NCBI GenBank assembly: GCA_905250115.1
Contig: CAJNOI010000003.1
Location: 1,242,523 to 1,306,522, forward strand
Direction: 5' to 3'
DNA from: Adineta steineri
Lineage: Eukaryota > Rotifera > Eurotatoria > Adinetida > Adinetidae
Length of the DNA stretch: 64,000 bases
Shown here: in pieces, positions 23,878-37,200 of the stretch
How positions within the stretch are numbered: position 1 is the first letter of the stretch
How the letters are laid out: each line of letters begins with the position of its first letter
The notes under the pieces: generated by a model
Database searches by the model: none
What the model was told of the DNA's origin: nothing
The model's input: only the letters and a program-made list of their open reading frames with translations
Made by a program: the position numbers and the translations under genes

Positions 23878-26287
23878 TTAAATTTTCACTTGTGCTCGCT
23901 GTAATCCAAAAAATGTTATTAAAAAATTATTGGTTTTTTCTAAGAAAAAAAAGAATAAAATAAATATCTTTATAAACCAAAATATGTCTATCTTACTTAT
24001 AAATTGTAATTCAATTTTACGATAGACAAATGGATAATAAAATACTAAACCAAATAAAATTAAAATACCTGCAACAAGAAATCCAATACTTGGCGATGAT
24101 ATTAAAGGTGCGATAACCAAATAAATCGAAATCAGAATTATAATTACAAGTAATGGAATAGGAACCTAAATAAAAAATGATTCCCATTGTTTATTTTTTA
24201 CAATTATTGGTGAATAATGATTTACACTAATAACACGATCAGCACTTTTTTTTGTAAATTTACAACAAAGTGTGGCAGTAAATGTTAATGCATAAAACAT
24301 CCATGCAACAAAACTGAAAAAATCTATTAAACCATCAACATTACTTGGAAGACAGAAAGCAATTGCAATTGTACCCTTAAAAAAAACCATTAGATTATCA
24401 TTGATGAATAATTAAATAGATAATACAACCTGCAAAACAACTCCAGATACTGGAGTCAATCTTCGTGCATGAATACATGCAAATACTTCTGGTAAATATC
24501 CATACTGAGCACTAACCATACAATATCGAGCAGCTCCAAAAAGACTTCCATTAGCACTACCCAATGCACTAATAGAAATTAGAATAGGTAAAATACGAAC
24601 AGCAGGACCTAATACAGCTTCACCCCAAGTCTATATAGAATTGCTAGATTGAATATACAGAAGTTTATTTTTACATACGACAGCAACAGCATTAGAACTA
24701 AGTAATGCGGCTTTGTTCATTACAGTAAAGTAAGAAATATTCGTAAGTAAATAAAGAATCATAACAGAAGGTAAAGCTAATACGATGGATAACCATAGAT
24801 TTCTATGAAATACAATATATCAACAATATCGAATTAAAAATTAAGTCGAAAATGAACAAACAATCATGTTCAATTATTTATTAGACATTAAATTCATTGT
24901 TAACACACATAAAAATAGCATACCTTTTGGGATTTTTTAGTTCTTCTGTAACAGAATTGAGACTATTCCATCCGTCGTATGCCCAAAGACCAGAATAAAA
25001 TGCAAGTGCAACACCCAACGGTTTGTTGGTCGTACCTATTACAATACAATAATACTTTTTTTAATTTCTTTTTTCTCATCGTCAACAATAGGAACCTACC
25101 AACAAAACCATTTTGTAAATTCTGTGTATGCCCTAGTAAAAATCATAATCATAAATAGTATTAATTGATTCATCATTAAAAACAATAAACAAAAACCTTG
25201 TCCAATTCGTACAAGACCAGCAATAATTACTATTGCAACTGTTGAAACTTTACAAATGACAAAGATAATATTAAGACGATTAGCTGCAGATACACTAATA
25301 GAATTAATATTGATTAGCATGACTATAATTAGATAATATGATAATAATATTATAAAATATAAAAAATAAGCATACGAATAGCAAAAATTGCCAGCATTTT
25401 GACAAGTTCTTCGGGTGGTCCACAATCTAAATATATATATATAGAACTATGCAATATGAATAATAATCAATAGAAGTTAGTTTACCATCCATGACACCAG
25501 ATAGGAAATATTGAGAAAAAGTCAGAGATAAGACAGCAATACTTGATGGTTTCATAACAAATGTAATTGTCCAACTGAAAAGGTAAGCTAAAACATCACC
25601 TGTTCTTGCATGAACAGAACCAATACCTACATATAAATATATTTATATTGATAGAATTTTAAAGAAAAGTATACTGTCTGCTTTTTAAAATATACCTTCT
25701 TTTATATAAGCTACTTCTGCACCATTTCTGGGTATTATTGTACCAATCTCTGCATAACAGAGTGCACCTGAAATGAGTATTAAACTTATACATAAATATA
25801 TATTATATAACATACCAAGTAAAGATACTAATCCACAAGCCATCCAAATAATTAAACATAATCCAACTGATTGTGTTTCTCGTAAAACACCTTTTGGTGA
25901 AACAAATATACCAGAACCTATTTATTTTCAAGTAATTGTAGTTAGAATTGTAGAAAAAAAATATGAATTTTTAAACAATTACCAATGATGGTACCAATAA
26001 TAAAACAAACTCCAGAGAATAAACCAAGATGTCGTTTAAGTGTAACATCATCAGTTGGTGTGATAGGACCTAATGGATCTGGATGTGTAATTGATGCAAT
26101 TGATACACGTCGATGTTCAGTAGTAGGAGAATGAGCATGACGATGATGAAGAGAATCAGTGTCAGCTAGAGAAGAAGATGGTGATACAATAGGTGTTATT
26201 CGATTATTCTAAATATGAAAATGAAATACATCTATTTTTTAGTATACTTTATTGATGAAGTATATCTTTTCACTACACCTGTGACAT
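23878..26287 (-). CDS. SLC7-family amino-acid transporter light chain, copy 2
   Basis: Tandem paralogue of the gene at 15906-18143, with matching exon layout and near-identical signature stretches. The first exon is only MSQ (ATG at 26285-26287). A 70-bp intron leads to an N-tail of about 60 residues, longer than copy 1 by an insertion around [13 protein letters not shown], then [20 protein letters not shown] and [22 protein letters not shown] sequence (about 25385-25430) carries the presumed heavy-chain disulfide cysteine. [20 protein letters not shown] (about 24520-24610) and [21 protein letters not shown] near the end match copy 1. The last exon gives a short ending GLQRAQVKI. The divergence lies mainly in the N-tail and extracellular loops, compatible with altered substrate or partner. 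Both copies look intact. Confidence 0.9.
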
Positions 26288-27904
26288 GTTGTATGTAAGA
26301 AAGAAATCTATGTCTGTTGTATTTTTACTACATCAATAGAAGTGTTCTGGTTTATCTTGATAGCAAAAATGCATATAAATATTCGTATCTAAAAGAACAC
26401 ATTATTGTATCAAGATAAACAATTGTAAGAACATCATTATTGTATATAATTGCATTTTCATAGTTTTGTTTTGGAGACTTACTGATGGTTGAATTTTAAG
26501 GGATTATTTATTATCATATCCCTTTTGCATGAGATTATTTATGATTATATGTGTATTTCATCTCGAAACATTATTACTATTCAACATTTGTCATTGTATA
26601 AAAAAGATTATAAGACCTTTTTTCTTTTATGTTCTTTTTGTATGTGTGATAGAGAAGAGAAAAAAAAAGAAAGACATTATAAAGTACATGCATGTAAGTT
26701 GCACTTCGATCTATGAATAAATCAAACTTTCATGTATTTGTTCTCGTGTTATTTGAAAAAATGTGAAGCATAAATAACAAATAGTATATTCCAATTATGA
26801 TAATAGAAAGACATGTTTCATAGTTAAAATGTTAGGAATAATAATAACCACCATGTTTTGCTGTGATAATCGAGATTACTATAGTACATAGAATCGTAAA
26901 AAGGCAAACTGAATTATATTGATGAAATCTTTTTTTTCTAGGATGTATTGCTTTCAGTTTGTTGAATGATATCATCATTTTTATATCTATCGGTATGAAA
27001 TTTCATAATATTAAATATTCATAGATCACTATGTATCTTCTCTCAATTTTTCTTCACGTTCTTCTTTACGTCAAAATTATACATTCAACGACGATTTAAT
27101 GCGATGCTAAGCAAAGCATCACTGTCTTTTTCCTTTTAAAAATATCGAGATCGAACTGATAGGATGTGGATTCGATTACAGTAGATATGATACACTCACA
27201 CCTATACAAGATATATTTTATATCATTTGTTGATGTAAAAAATACATTTTATTTCAAATTCCACATGATATATATCAAACGGCTATACAGAAGTAATCTA
27301 TATGCAAGTACACCCACACCACAAAAAAAAGAAATGCTGCAAAACTAGAACATCTTTATACAATAGGTTCAGCTCAATCGCATAGAATCTATTTTTCTCT
27401 GAAAATTATCCAGTATTACACATTTTACAGTTCAGCCGTATTACGGAACACGTTTTCTGGTTCAGTATCATCAGGCAGAAACCTTTCTATCAATATTAGT
27501 ATAAACAACTTCTCAGGGATTGGTTATCATAGAGAACCTTTAACTCCTCGATGTCATGCGGAGGAATTCTTCAAGGTTTTGCTATTGCCATGCCAAAACT
27601 TTTTCCGCCTTACCTTCATCGGAAAGAACCCTTGAGAGTTTCATTATTGTAATACAAAATCTCAGCCTGCTTTTACATCTGTCACAGTCACAAAATATAT
27701 TTCCAAGTGCTTCTTTCTATTTCTTTGCCCATCAACATCCTAAGCGAATAACAAAAGCTCTCGGTAAACATTATAGTCAAAATACATATTAAGTTTTAAA
27801 AAGCACTTTTATTTATCGTGTTAGTGAAAATACATTATAACAAAATATTCCCATAATCGTCACTACCAATGTATCCGTTATCAAAATATATTTCATAGTC
27901 ACAT
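26288..27904. other. intergenic
   Basis: About 1.6 kb with no supported gene. The stretch 27430-27790 has a more balanced composition than its surroundings and a 78-codon open frame (27556-27792), but I see no motif or splice partner, so it is not called. Confidence 0.45.
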
Positions 27905-29417
27905 TTATGATTTAGTTGCTCTTTCATTACGTGCAAGATATTCATTGATCTCATGTAGGGCATTGTTTCTAATGCTATTTTTTCCAAGATAGAGTGCGGT
28001 CAGTGTCTAGATGAAAAAGGATAGGTAAAGCCATAATAAAGATGAAGAGAGATTCAGAATTACTGTGTTGTGTTGTAATGCATCAGCCAAATGTTGTGTT
28101 CCAACATCTCCAATATTATTACTATTGAGTTCTAGTGAGGTGAGTGTCTAGATGAAAAAGTGCAGGTAGAGACATGATATAGTTGAAGAGAGAATGAGAA
28201 TCACTTTGTTGTGCTGTAATGCATCCGCCAAATGTTTTGCTCCAACATCTCCGATTCCATTCTTTGGAAGGTATAATGCGATGAGTGCCTGGATGAAAAA
28301 GTGCAGGTAAAGACAAGATATAGTTGAAGAGAGAATGATAATTACTGTGTTGTGTTGTAATCCATTCGCCAAATGCTCGGCTCCAACTTCTCCGATTTGA
28401 TTCGCTCCGAGATCTAGTGTGGTGAGTGTCTAGATGAAGCAGTACAAGTAAAGACACGATATAGTTGAAGAGAGAATGATAACTACTGTGCGGTATGGAA
28501 ATACATAAGCCAAATATTCGGCTCCAATATCTCCGATTTGATTATCCTCGAGATTTAGTGTGGTGAGAGTCTAGATGAAAAAGTGCAAGTAAAAGAATGC
28601 TATTGTTCAAGAGAGACTAAGAATTACTGCGTTATGCCGTAATCCGCCAGCCAAATGTTGAGCTCCAACAACTCCGATTTTATTACTTCCGACATCTAGT
28701 GTGGTGAGTGTCTAGGTGAAAAAAATGCAAGGAAACCCATAGTATACACGATGAGAGGATGAGAATTACTGTGTTATATCGTAATCCATCGGCCAAATAT
28801 TGGGCTCCAACATCTCCAATTGCATTACCTCCGATATCTAGTGTGGTTAGTGTCTAGATGGAACAGTACAAGTAACGATATGGTACAGGTAAACAGAGAA
28901 TAAGAATTACTGTGTTGTGTTGTAACGCATCGGCGAAATGTTTTGCTCCAACATATCCGATTTGATTCCGAGAAAGACTTAGTATGGTTAGTGTCTAAAT
29001 GAAAAAGCACAGGTAAATATATAGTACAGATGCAGAGAGAATGAGAATTACTGTGTTGTGTTGTAATCCATCAGCCAAATGGTGAGCTCCGATTTCTTCG
29101 ATTTTATTATATTGGAGGTTTAGTATTGTGAGTGTCTATATTGAACAGTGCAGGTAAAAACATGGTACAGATGGAGGGAGAGTGATAAGTACTTTGTTGT
29201 GCTGTAATGCAACAGCCAAATGTTGGGCTCCAACATCTCCTATTTCAGTACTTGCGAGGGAAAGATCGGTTAGTGTCTAGATGATAAATTGCAGATAAAG
29301 ACCTTATATAGATAAAGAGAGAATGAGAATTACTGTGTTATATCGTAATTCATGAGCCAAATGTTGGGCTGTAACATCTCCGATTTGATTAGTATTGAGA
29401 TATAGTGTGGTGAGTGT
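27905..29417 (-). CDS. leucine-rich-repeat protein (RNase-inhibitor/NLR-type LRRs), eleven exons visible
   Basis: Ten internal exons of exactly 84 nt (28 codons, phase 0) plus a final exon at 27905-28006. Internal exons: 28064-28147, 28205-28288, 28346-28429, 28487-28570, 28628-28711, 28770-28853, 28911-28994, 29052-29135, 29193-29276, 29334-29417. Each encodes one LRR of the form TLTTLDLxxNxIGxxGAxHLAxxLQHNT, the 28-residue ribonuclease-inhibitor type. Introns are about 57 bp and resemble each other as well as the exons do, so the whole exon-intron unit of about 141 bp was duplicated. The last exon ends NEYLARNERATKS. The 5' part is not resolved; the next plausible upstream exon is the F-box exon ending at 30896, also phase 0. 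LRRs of this kind mediate protein binding. Confidence 0.82.
27905..29417. repeat. tandem array of about 141-bp exon-intron units
   Basis: Period read from acceptor to acceptor: exon ends at 28147, 28288, 28429, 28570, 28711, 28853, 28994, 29135, 29276 and 29417 are 141 or 142 bp apart. The array covers the LRR gene body. Confidence 0.9.
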
Positions 29418-30895
29418 CTAGATGAAAAAGTGCAGGTAAAAACATGGCATATATAAAAGGGCAGAATAGTTCTTTAGCGTTAGCTCAAGTTAGATCAGTG
29501 TATTGAGGGTGATGTGACTGGGTTGAAGAGCGGAAGAATATGTGTCCGAATGTTTCTATAATTTTAGCTGATTTACCGTGCTGAAGATCGTCTCGTGAAA
29601 AGCTGGAGTTGAAAAGTAGCTGTTAAAGATAATGCATGGATGGCAGTTTTTTATATATGAGTTGGGAAATTCTTAAACGTTTGTAAAAGAAAGAAAAGCG
29701 TCTGGTAAATGAGTAATAGTTGGGAAATTGTGTGTGCTAAAAGTAATGGTGAAACGTCGGATATGAGCCAAGAGCACAATGTATTCCAGTTAATGGTTTA
29801 GAGAGTAATAAATCATAGTTCATCGTTTGCTAGTATTCTTTAGGTAAGACTAAAAATAGTTTTTTTGTGAATGGTAGATTGACGAGTTTCTTAAATATTC
29901 GTTGGTAAGACTGAATGTGTGTTTGGCATTAGAATTTCATGTGAGTTATCTAACTGAGCTTTATTGATGCGGATGAATTATATTGGTGGAAATGTTTATT
30001 GACTTTTATTGTTGCTTTTGATCAGTACCATACAGTTGAACTTATGAAACAACATTGATTTGTCAAAAGGGACGAATCTTAAAATTTTATTCCATAATAT
30101 TAGATTCGTTATCAGTTGAGGACGAATAATTGCTAAGCTGTTTTGCAGAAGTAATACTTTATTAATGCCTGTCAAGTTTTGTATCCGGTAATGAATTATC
30201 CTCGAAACTGTGTCCTTGGGAAAGTAGACTTCAGTTAAAATGTATTTCAAAACAAAAACTATGGAAAAACATTTGCGTAAGAATCAATGTGTCTTGAATC
30301 AATATTCCACGTTGATGATATGAGTGTAGGTAATATGTTTGGATGAAAATGTGGATATTGTTATAGATCAATCGGCTTTCCATCCACATTCGCTGTCAAC
30401 TATACCTACAGTCACCTATGGTCTCAAAGAAGAATTAAGAGAAGATATTTCTTGGCCGTTATTTATCACAAAATAAACTTGTTTATACACCGTTCATTTC
30501 TTTCAAAATCTGATTTTTATTATCGAAATATTATTTAAAAAAGCGTGTTTGAATACACGTAAAAGTAAGTAACAATGTTTTGTCCCTTTTTTTTCTTTCT
30601 TTCTTTCTTTCTTATATAAACATTTTATGTTCATGACATCATATCTGGCTTGAAACATGGAATATTTAGATAAAATTAAAGAGAAAGTAAAAAGGGTATT
30701 ATTTTCATTTCATCAAAATAGAAAAAATTAATTTTTGGGGAGAGTGATAACTGGTGTGAATTATTTTGAGTGACAAATCGTTTATTTATATATATTTTAT
30801 TGGAGTTGTTCTATTTAAATTGATATTGTAGGCGTAAAAAATAATTAGAGGGTCAATAGACAAAGATTGGACTGTGGTGATCCGAAAAAATTTAC
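29418..30895. other. probable large intron or gap between F-box exon and LRR exons
   Basis: No LRR-like exon was found here on the minus strand. An 84-codon frame at 29996-30250 shows no motif. If the F-box exon splices straight into the first LRR exon, this is an intron of about 1.48 kb. A TTTC microsatellite lies near 30590-30612. Confidence 0.4.
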
Positions 30896-31033
30896 CTTAT
30901 ACCAGTCATAACTATCTATGATGTCGTTGAATCGTTGACACACGTTTCTCATTGAACATATAATTGTCAGATCCGACTGGTGATCCAGAATTCGGTAGAC
31001 AAGTTCTACCGGTAACGTTAAGATTGTAGTCAT
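30896..31033 (-). CDS. F-box exon, probable first exon of an F-box/LRR gene
   Basis: Starting at ATG 31031-31033, 46 codons read MTTILTLPVELVYRILDHQS... to SYDWYK. LPxELxxxIL followed by a CSxRxVCxRxxxII stretch is the F-box core, which binds SKP1 in SCF ubiquitin ligases. The exon ends at a GTAAAT donor in phase 0, the same phase as all LRR exons downstream (27905-29417), so the two parts are compatible with one F-box/LRR protein. The joining intron would be about 1.5 kb, and I cannot exclude a missing middle exon or two separate genes. Confidence 0.65.
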
Positions 31034-32203
31034 GGTAAACTATTGACGAAATGTGTGTTGTATAGCTTTAAACGTCGATTTATATGATGTTTTGGTATTT
31101 TTTTCTTCCGAGTAAAGGAGTGGGTGTTTTTTATTGTCATATATTTTACATGATGTTGTAATTACTTGTTGAAAGAAAAAAAAGAAAAAGAATGATGCCA
31201 ATCACAAAATCACAGAATAAACATAACAACTGTACACAACTTTTTTATAAAGATTATTTTAGCGATATAAAATGGTTTATAATAGATATAAATATTGTAT
31301 TCTTGAGTATTATGAGCACAGATTAAGCAATTTTTGTTTTTATTCATTTTTTTTCAAAATCGAATGAAGATACTCTATAAGATAGTACAGAATTTGTCCT
31401 TGAGGAACAGTGACAAACGACTGCATCGGACTTAACGAGAAATTGGATTTGTTACAAATTCAAAAATATTCTTAAGTTATTAACGGAAACATCGACAAAA
31501 GTAATCAGATATCGGTAACATTGCATACTGAAGATATGATATCATACCAAAAATTTGTGTTCTAAAAAACAAAACTTTTAAATACAGGGAGCGTGTGTGA
31601 CACCCCGTTTGTCTCCTGGACACTAGTTGTTTCCAAAAACTAGGATATTATTTCTGTAATATGTAGTGTACTGTTATTTTTTCTTTTTCTTGAATAAGTA
31701 GATATTTGTTATATATCATATATTTTACAGGATGATGTAAATACATGTTGGAGAAAAAAATGATGTCACTGTCAATGACAAAATCGTGATAGCAACCATA
31801 ATTAACGTTTTGATTATGATTATGTCCATAATATAAAATGATATACAATTGACATGACTATTGTACACATATATTTTCTATTAGACAAATAAAATATCTT
31901 GATAATGAATGATATTTAGTCCAGTTTTATCCATCAAATACACTTAAGTGTATATATTTATTAATATAAAGAAAAATGTCAAGTAATTTATCACGGAAAA
32001 AAGTGAAAGATAGTGAGGAAAAAAAATGGCAAACCACTGCAAATCATGAGATAAATGAATATCTAAATATACTGTATTTTATCGATCCGTGACAAAGAAA
32101 AAAGGTTCACAAACTTAAAGGAAAAAAATGCTTAAATAAATGATTATCAATGTCATCAGTTTTGTTCGTTGTATTTATCAATCGTGAGAAGACATATGAG
32201 ATT
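31034..32203. other. intergenic with a diverged direct duplication
   Basis: Promoter side of the F-box exon and 3' side of ADSS. Two related stretches, about 31138-31225 and 31717-31805, share TCATATATTTTACA(T/G)GATG(T/A)TGTAA and an A-rich, ATGATG-containing continuation. No gene seen. Confidence 0.45.
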
Positions 32204-33915
32204 TTAAAAGACGCGAATCATTGCCATACGATCTTTACCAACACCAATCCATTTCACAGGTACGCCAAGATATTGTTCAATAAATTGAACATAAAGTTTT
32301 GCATTATTAGGAAGTGATTTGAATGTTCGACATTCTTCTGTTGATCGTCCTCGCCAACCAGGAAAAGTAACATACTCAACTTCAATATCATGCATTGTAT
32401 CAACCGATGCAGGAAAATTTGGTATTTCAACACCATTTCGTTTATAGGTTGTTGCAATTTTGATTTCAGCTAATTCATCGAGTGTATCAAGTTTTGTTAA
32501 ACATAATGCCGTAAATCCATTAATCATATTTGTATATTTAAGTAAAACTAAATCAAGCCAACCACAACGACGTCGTCGACCTGTTGTTACACCCCATTCA
32601 CGACCACGTGTTTGTAAATGTTCACCAATTTCATTTTTAAGTTCAGTTGGAAATACACCATCACCAACACGTGTTGTATAAGCTTTCACAACACCATAAA
32701 TATCTCCAATATATTTTGGTGGTAAACCAAGACCTGTACATGCACCACCAATACTGCAATTTGATGAAGTTACATATGGATATGTACCTAAATACAAAAA
32801 ACAATTCATCGATCATATTGTTAAGAATGAATTTTTTTGAATATACCAAAATCAATATCAAGCATTGTAGCATTAGCACCTTCAACAAGAATTGATTTTG
32901 AACCATCCATAATAGCTTGATTTAAATAAGATATTGTATCAATTGTCATTGGACGGAAATAGTCAGCAAGTTTTTTAAATTGTTCAATTGTTTTTTCAAC
33001 ATCACCTTCCAGATCGGGAAATGTTAATTTATAGTAATTAAAAAGATTTCGTAATCTGTTATCAAAATACATATTTATTTATAAGAAGATCTTCCTAGAA
33101 CTAACTTTTCAGCAAATATTGAAAAATCACCTATTAAATCAATCATTCGAATACCATTTCTTGTTGCCTAAATGTAAAATTTATTTGATTAAAAGATAAT
33201 AAATATGTATTGGCTTACTTTCGATGAATATGTTGGTCCAATACCTTTTTTAGTTGTACCAAGACTAGTGAAATATTATTTTTATTTAATAAGAAAAACT
33301 AATAGAGTCATTACTTACCTGCCCGTGCCACGTCCTCGTTCAATTAATCCATCGGTCTGTTTATGAAAATCAAAAACTAAAAATCATTATGTTAATTTAT
33401 TATCTTTTAATCAGAATAATAATTACCTAAATGTGCTCGATCAGAAATAAAGAGACGTTCAGACCAATTTGTAACACCACGAGATTCATTTTTTTGTATT
33501 TCTTCAACTAATTCTGGTAGATTGACTACACAACCATTACCAATGATATTAATACAATTTTGTAAATGAAAACCAGATGGAAGCATATGAAAATCATACT
33601 CAACTCCTTCAACTACAACACTGTGACCAGCATTATTGCCTCCCTATAACTATTCTATGGAAAAGAAATTTACATTAGATAGAAATTCATTTACTTGACA
33701 ACGACAAACTATATCAGCTTCAGAAGCTAATAAATCGACCAATTTGCCTTTGCCCTAATAGAAATATTTACACTATATATTTTTTTGATGATTTAACGTA
33801 CTTCGTCACCCCATTGAGCACCGAGAACAATGACTACCGTTGATGGATTTGGAAAGGGATGAACAGCAGCAGCACTAACACGTCGGCCGACAGCTGTAGA
33901 AGGTCGTGATTCCAT
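32204..33915 (-). CDS. ADSS: adenylosuccinate synthetase
   Basis: Catalyses IMP + aspartate + GTP to adenylosuccinate + GDP + Pi, the first committed step to AMP; cytosolic. Start ATG at 33913-33915 with a short variable leader, then the GTP-binding loop GAQWGDEGKGK (about 33800-33835), CRCQGGNNAGH with the catalytic His (about 33695-33725), [17 protein letters not shown] and [19 protein letters not shown]. The large last exon has [50 protein letters not shown] and a C-terminal [14 protein letters not shown]. All active-site stretches visible are conserved and length is in the usual range. Introns are 50-70 bp. It lies about 300 nt downstream of the zinc finger/RGG gene on the same strand. 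Confidence 0.96.
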
Positions 33916-34215
33916 CTGACCTGATCAATCTATAAAATTGAAATAAATCTTTTTGTTTTTCCTTCTATATGATATATTTTTGTTCATCCATGATGGTACG
34001 TCAAATTTTTTCAAGAAATAGAAAAGAAAAATGACAACTATTTTGAGAAATAAAGCAAGTTGCAAGATACATACACACACGCACACACACAGAAATAATA
34101 CTTTACTATAATAAAATGAACAAGAATATTGATAACAATAACAACAACAATAGAATTGTAGACGATCAAAAAAACGGATCGATATGTGTCCTTTCGGTTA
34201 ATTTTAGTTGATTAG

Positions 34216-37200
34216 TTAACGGCGACTACCAAAATTTCTGGCATTTCGACCGATACCTCGTCCTCGTATTGATGAATTATTATTGTTATTGGTATTGTTA
34301 CTACTATATGAAAACGTTGAAGTAGATTGCTTGTTCATTGATTGATTTGGTCCACCACGTCCACGACCTCCACGACCACGAGCATTGTTTACACCGTTAG
34401 ATGAATTATGCCATGGTGCTTGAGATGATTGTTCCATTTGATTTTGTTGTCCAAAAGAACCATAATGTGAATCTTTATTATCAAATGATGATCCATTTGA
34501 TCGTCCAAACGAATTCGATGAACCTTGTGCAAATCCTGAAAACCCAGTTTCATCAAATGAACGAGGTTGTGAAGTGATTGAATTTTGTGTATTATTTTGT
34601 AATGGAGGATACATTGATGTATGAGTATTTGTCGTAGTCGGTAAACCGGATGACGATCGATAATCGGCATAAGAACGTACAGATGAACTATTATTTATTC
34701 CCATTTGATTCTGTTGTTGATTACCAGAAGATGAAAAATAATTTGAATTTGTATTATTGTTACTATTATTGACACCAAAAGCACCAACTGAATTTTGATT
34801 TTGATAATAAGTTTGATTCATTGGTGGTCTTAATGGTGGTTGAGAACGTTGATGATTATTAGTTGGAGGATACATAAGCTCATTGGTTGGACCAGTATTA
34901 GTTCGATGATGTGAACGATTAGGTGGACCACCTAGAAGAGATGAAGTTGGTTCTGGATGATATTCATTCATAGGCTAAAGAAAGGAAAGACATAATTTTC
35001 TTATAAAAATTAAAGGTCAACTAACATTTGAAATACTATGGTTATTATATGGTCGTTCATAATTTGATTGTTGATTACTAAATCCACCATTAAATTGTAA
35101 TTGTCGTTCATTATTATAATTATTTCCTCCAGACATAAGTTGTGGTGGTCTATTATCATAATATCCATTATTATTATTGGATGGTAGTGATCGTGTTTCA
35201 AAATTTGGTCGATCAAAAAATTCCGGTCGTTGTTGTTGTTGCTGCTGTGGATTAGCAGGGTAACGGGATGGCCAACGATCATTGCCATTATTATTATATG
35301 GTGCTGATTGATTGTAATTAAATTGATTTGTTTCATAATTTCTCATTGGTCCTGAACCACGATTTGCACCTGGAAATGAATTATTCAACAAATCTGGACG
35401 AAATCGTTTACTAGATACAGGTGTACTTGGAAAACTTCGTTTAACTGCTCCTCCTGCAAAAAAATAATGGTACAATAAATAATTAAATTTCATAATATTC
35501 TACCTCGTCGTGTAGTTGACATTTGAAATTGTCCTCTACCTGTTCGATTAAATCCACCATTTCTTCCCTGTTGACTTCTCATTGAAATATTATTATGATT
35601 ATAATTTCTTGATTTTTGTGCTGAAGATGTCGAAGGAAATGATTTCTTTTTTCGTACTATTTTATTATTTGTAAGAGGAGTAGCAGCTTCGAATTGATCA
35701 AAAGGATATTTTTGAAGAAAAAAATCTGTATCATCATCAAGTTGTTTACGTGTTACACAAGACCATTCTTGTTCTTTTTTAATATCACTTGGAACTTCTG
35801 ATAAATCTTTCATACCATTAAGTTTATAAACACTTGGAAGAATAATAATATCAGCAAAATGCTAATAAAAATAAAAATTTATACAAAAGAAAAAAAAATA
35901 AGAATTCAATTTCATACCGGAACAAGTTCTTTATGATTTGTAGATGTTTGTTTTGTTTTATGTTCAACAGTATGTAGATGCTACAATCAATGAAATTTTA
36001 TTTTTCAATGAAAACAAAACGCCCAATATCAAATTTTACCTTTTCTAATAGCCATTGATCGGGAAAAACATATTCACAATAAGCACAACAAAAACGTCCA
36101 TGATTATGAATACTATTTGGTGCAAGATAAAGTGCCATAGTTGCTTTATACTTATCATATGTATTTGTATCCATTATTTCTTTTAATGTTTTACCAGTTA
36201 TTAAAGACTAAAAATATAAATTTAGAAAAAAAAGATAAAATATACAAAAAAAAATAAACAAACTTCTTGCATAGCTCGACGCCATGGTAAAAAATTTGTT
36301 TCATAATGACGAATTTTTTCTAAATGTTCTAATCCATTTCGATGCTAAAAGAACATATTAATTGATTAGTCTAAATTATATATTTTTATTAAATCTTTAC
36401 TTCTGTACAGAAATCTTCGGTTGTTAGAAAAGCTGAACAAATATCACAAAAGAATGCTTTTCTTTTCTTATATCTTCGTCGAGCAATACCAAATAGAAAT
36501 TCTCGTTCACGTTTAGATTCATCAGATTTAGAGTATACACCAGTAATAACATGATTTAATACATCCTAAATAATAATAATAAAGGTTTCTTTTTATTTCT
36601 AGATACAAAAAAATGAATTAAAAAAAAGAAAAATCCTAAGATTAATATTATTATGTACTAAATATCTATTCTCATATGTCGAATTCGAATATAAAATTTC
36701 ATATAATTACCTTGCAGACGTTCATAACGTCATCATCAATATCGATATTTTCTGCCGTCGATATCTCATGTGTGGTAATAGCAGTAACCTGTTCCACACC
36801 GTTGTCTTCTCTGCTAATCTCAGCAGAAGACAATTTACCGTTTATTAACGGTTCTTGCTGCTGATGCTGCTGCTTCTTTAGCATGACCTGTGACTGTTCT
36901 TCGGCCATATTTAATTTAACGGAGCTATTTTGAATATTGTAATAAGCGTCATCGGGCGCAAGATTTTCTATAAAATTAAATATATACACACGGAATATAT
37001 ATGATAACAGTAGTGAAGAAAAAACTATAAAACAAAAATCATTATATAAATCTCTTTTTTTGTTCATTCGAATAATGAAATAGATTGAGGATATGTCAAG
37101 ACAAATTGTCTCGATATAATAAACTGACTATGATATTTGTTCGTATTTTGAAATAAAAAAAAACAGATATTTTCTTTTTTTTTGTACATGCTTACTCTTG

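Noticed and set aside
27556-27792. 78-codon plus-strand frame
   Set aside because: No recognisable motif, no splice context or neighbour support, though the composition is slightly unusual.
29996-30250. 84-codon minus-strand frame between F-box and LRR exons
   Set aside because: No LRR or other motif and no clear splice sites matching phase 0; kept only as possible intronic sequence.
31570-31650. GC-richer patch with an ACTAGTTG...AACTAG mini-palindrome
   Set aside because: Too short and isolated to call an element; no terminal duplications seen.
34389-35336. Alternative-frame His/Ile-rich open frames
   Set aside because: Shadows of the Asn/Gln/Gly-rich tail of the zinc finger/RGG gene.
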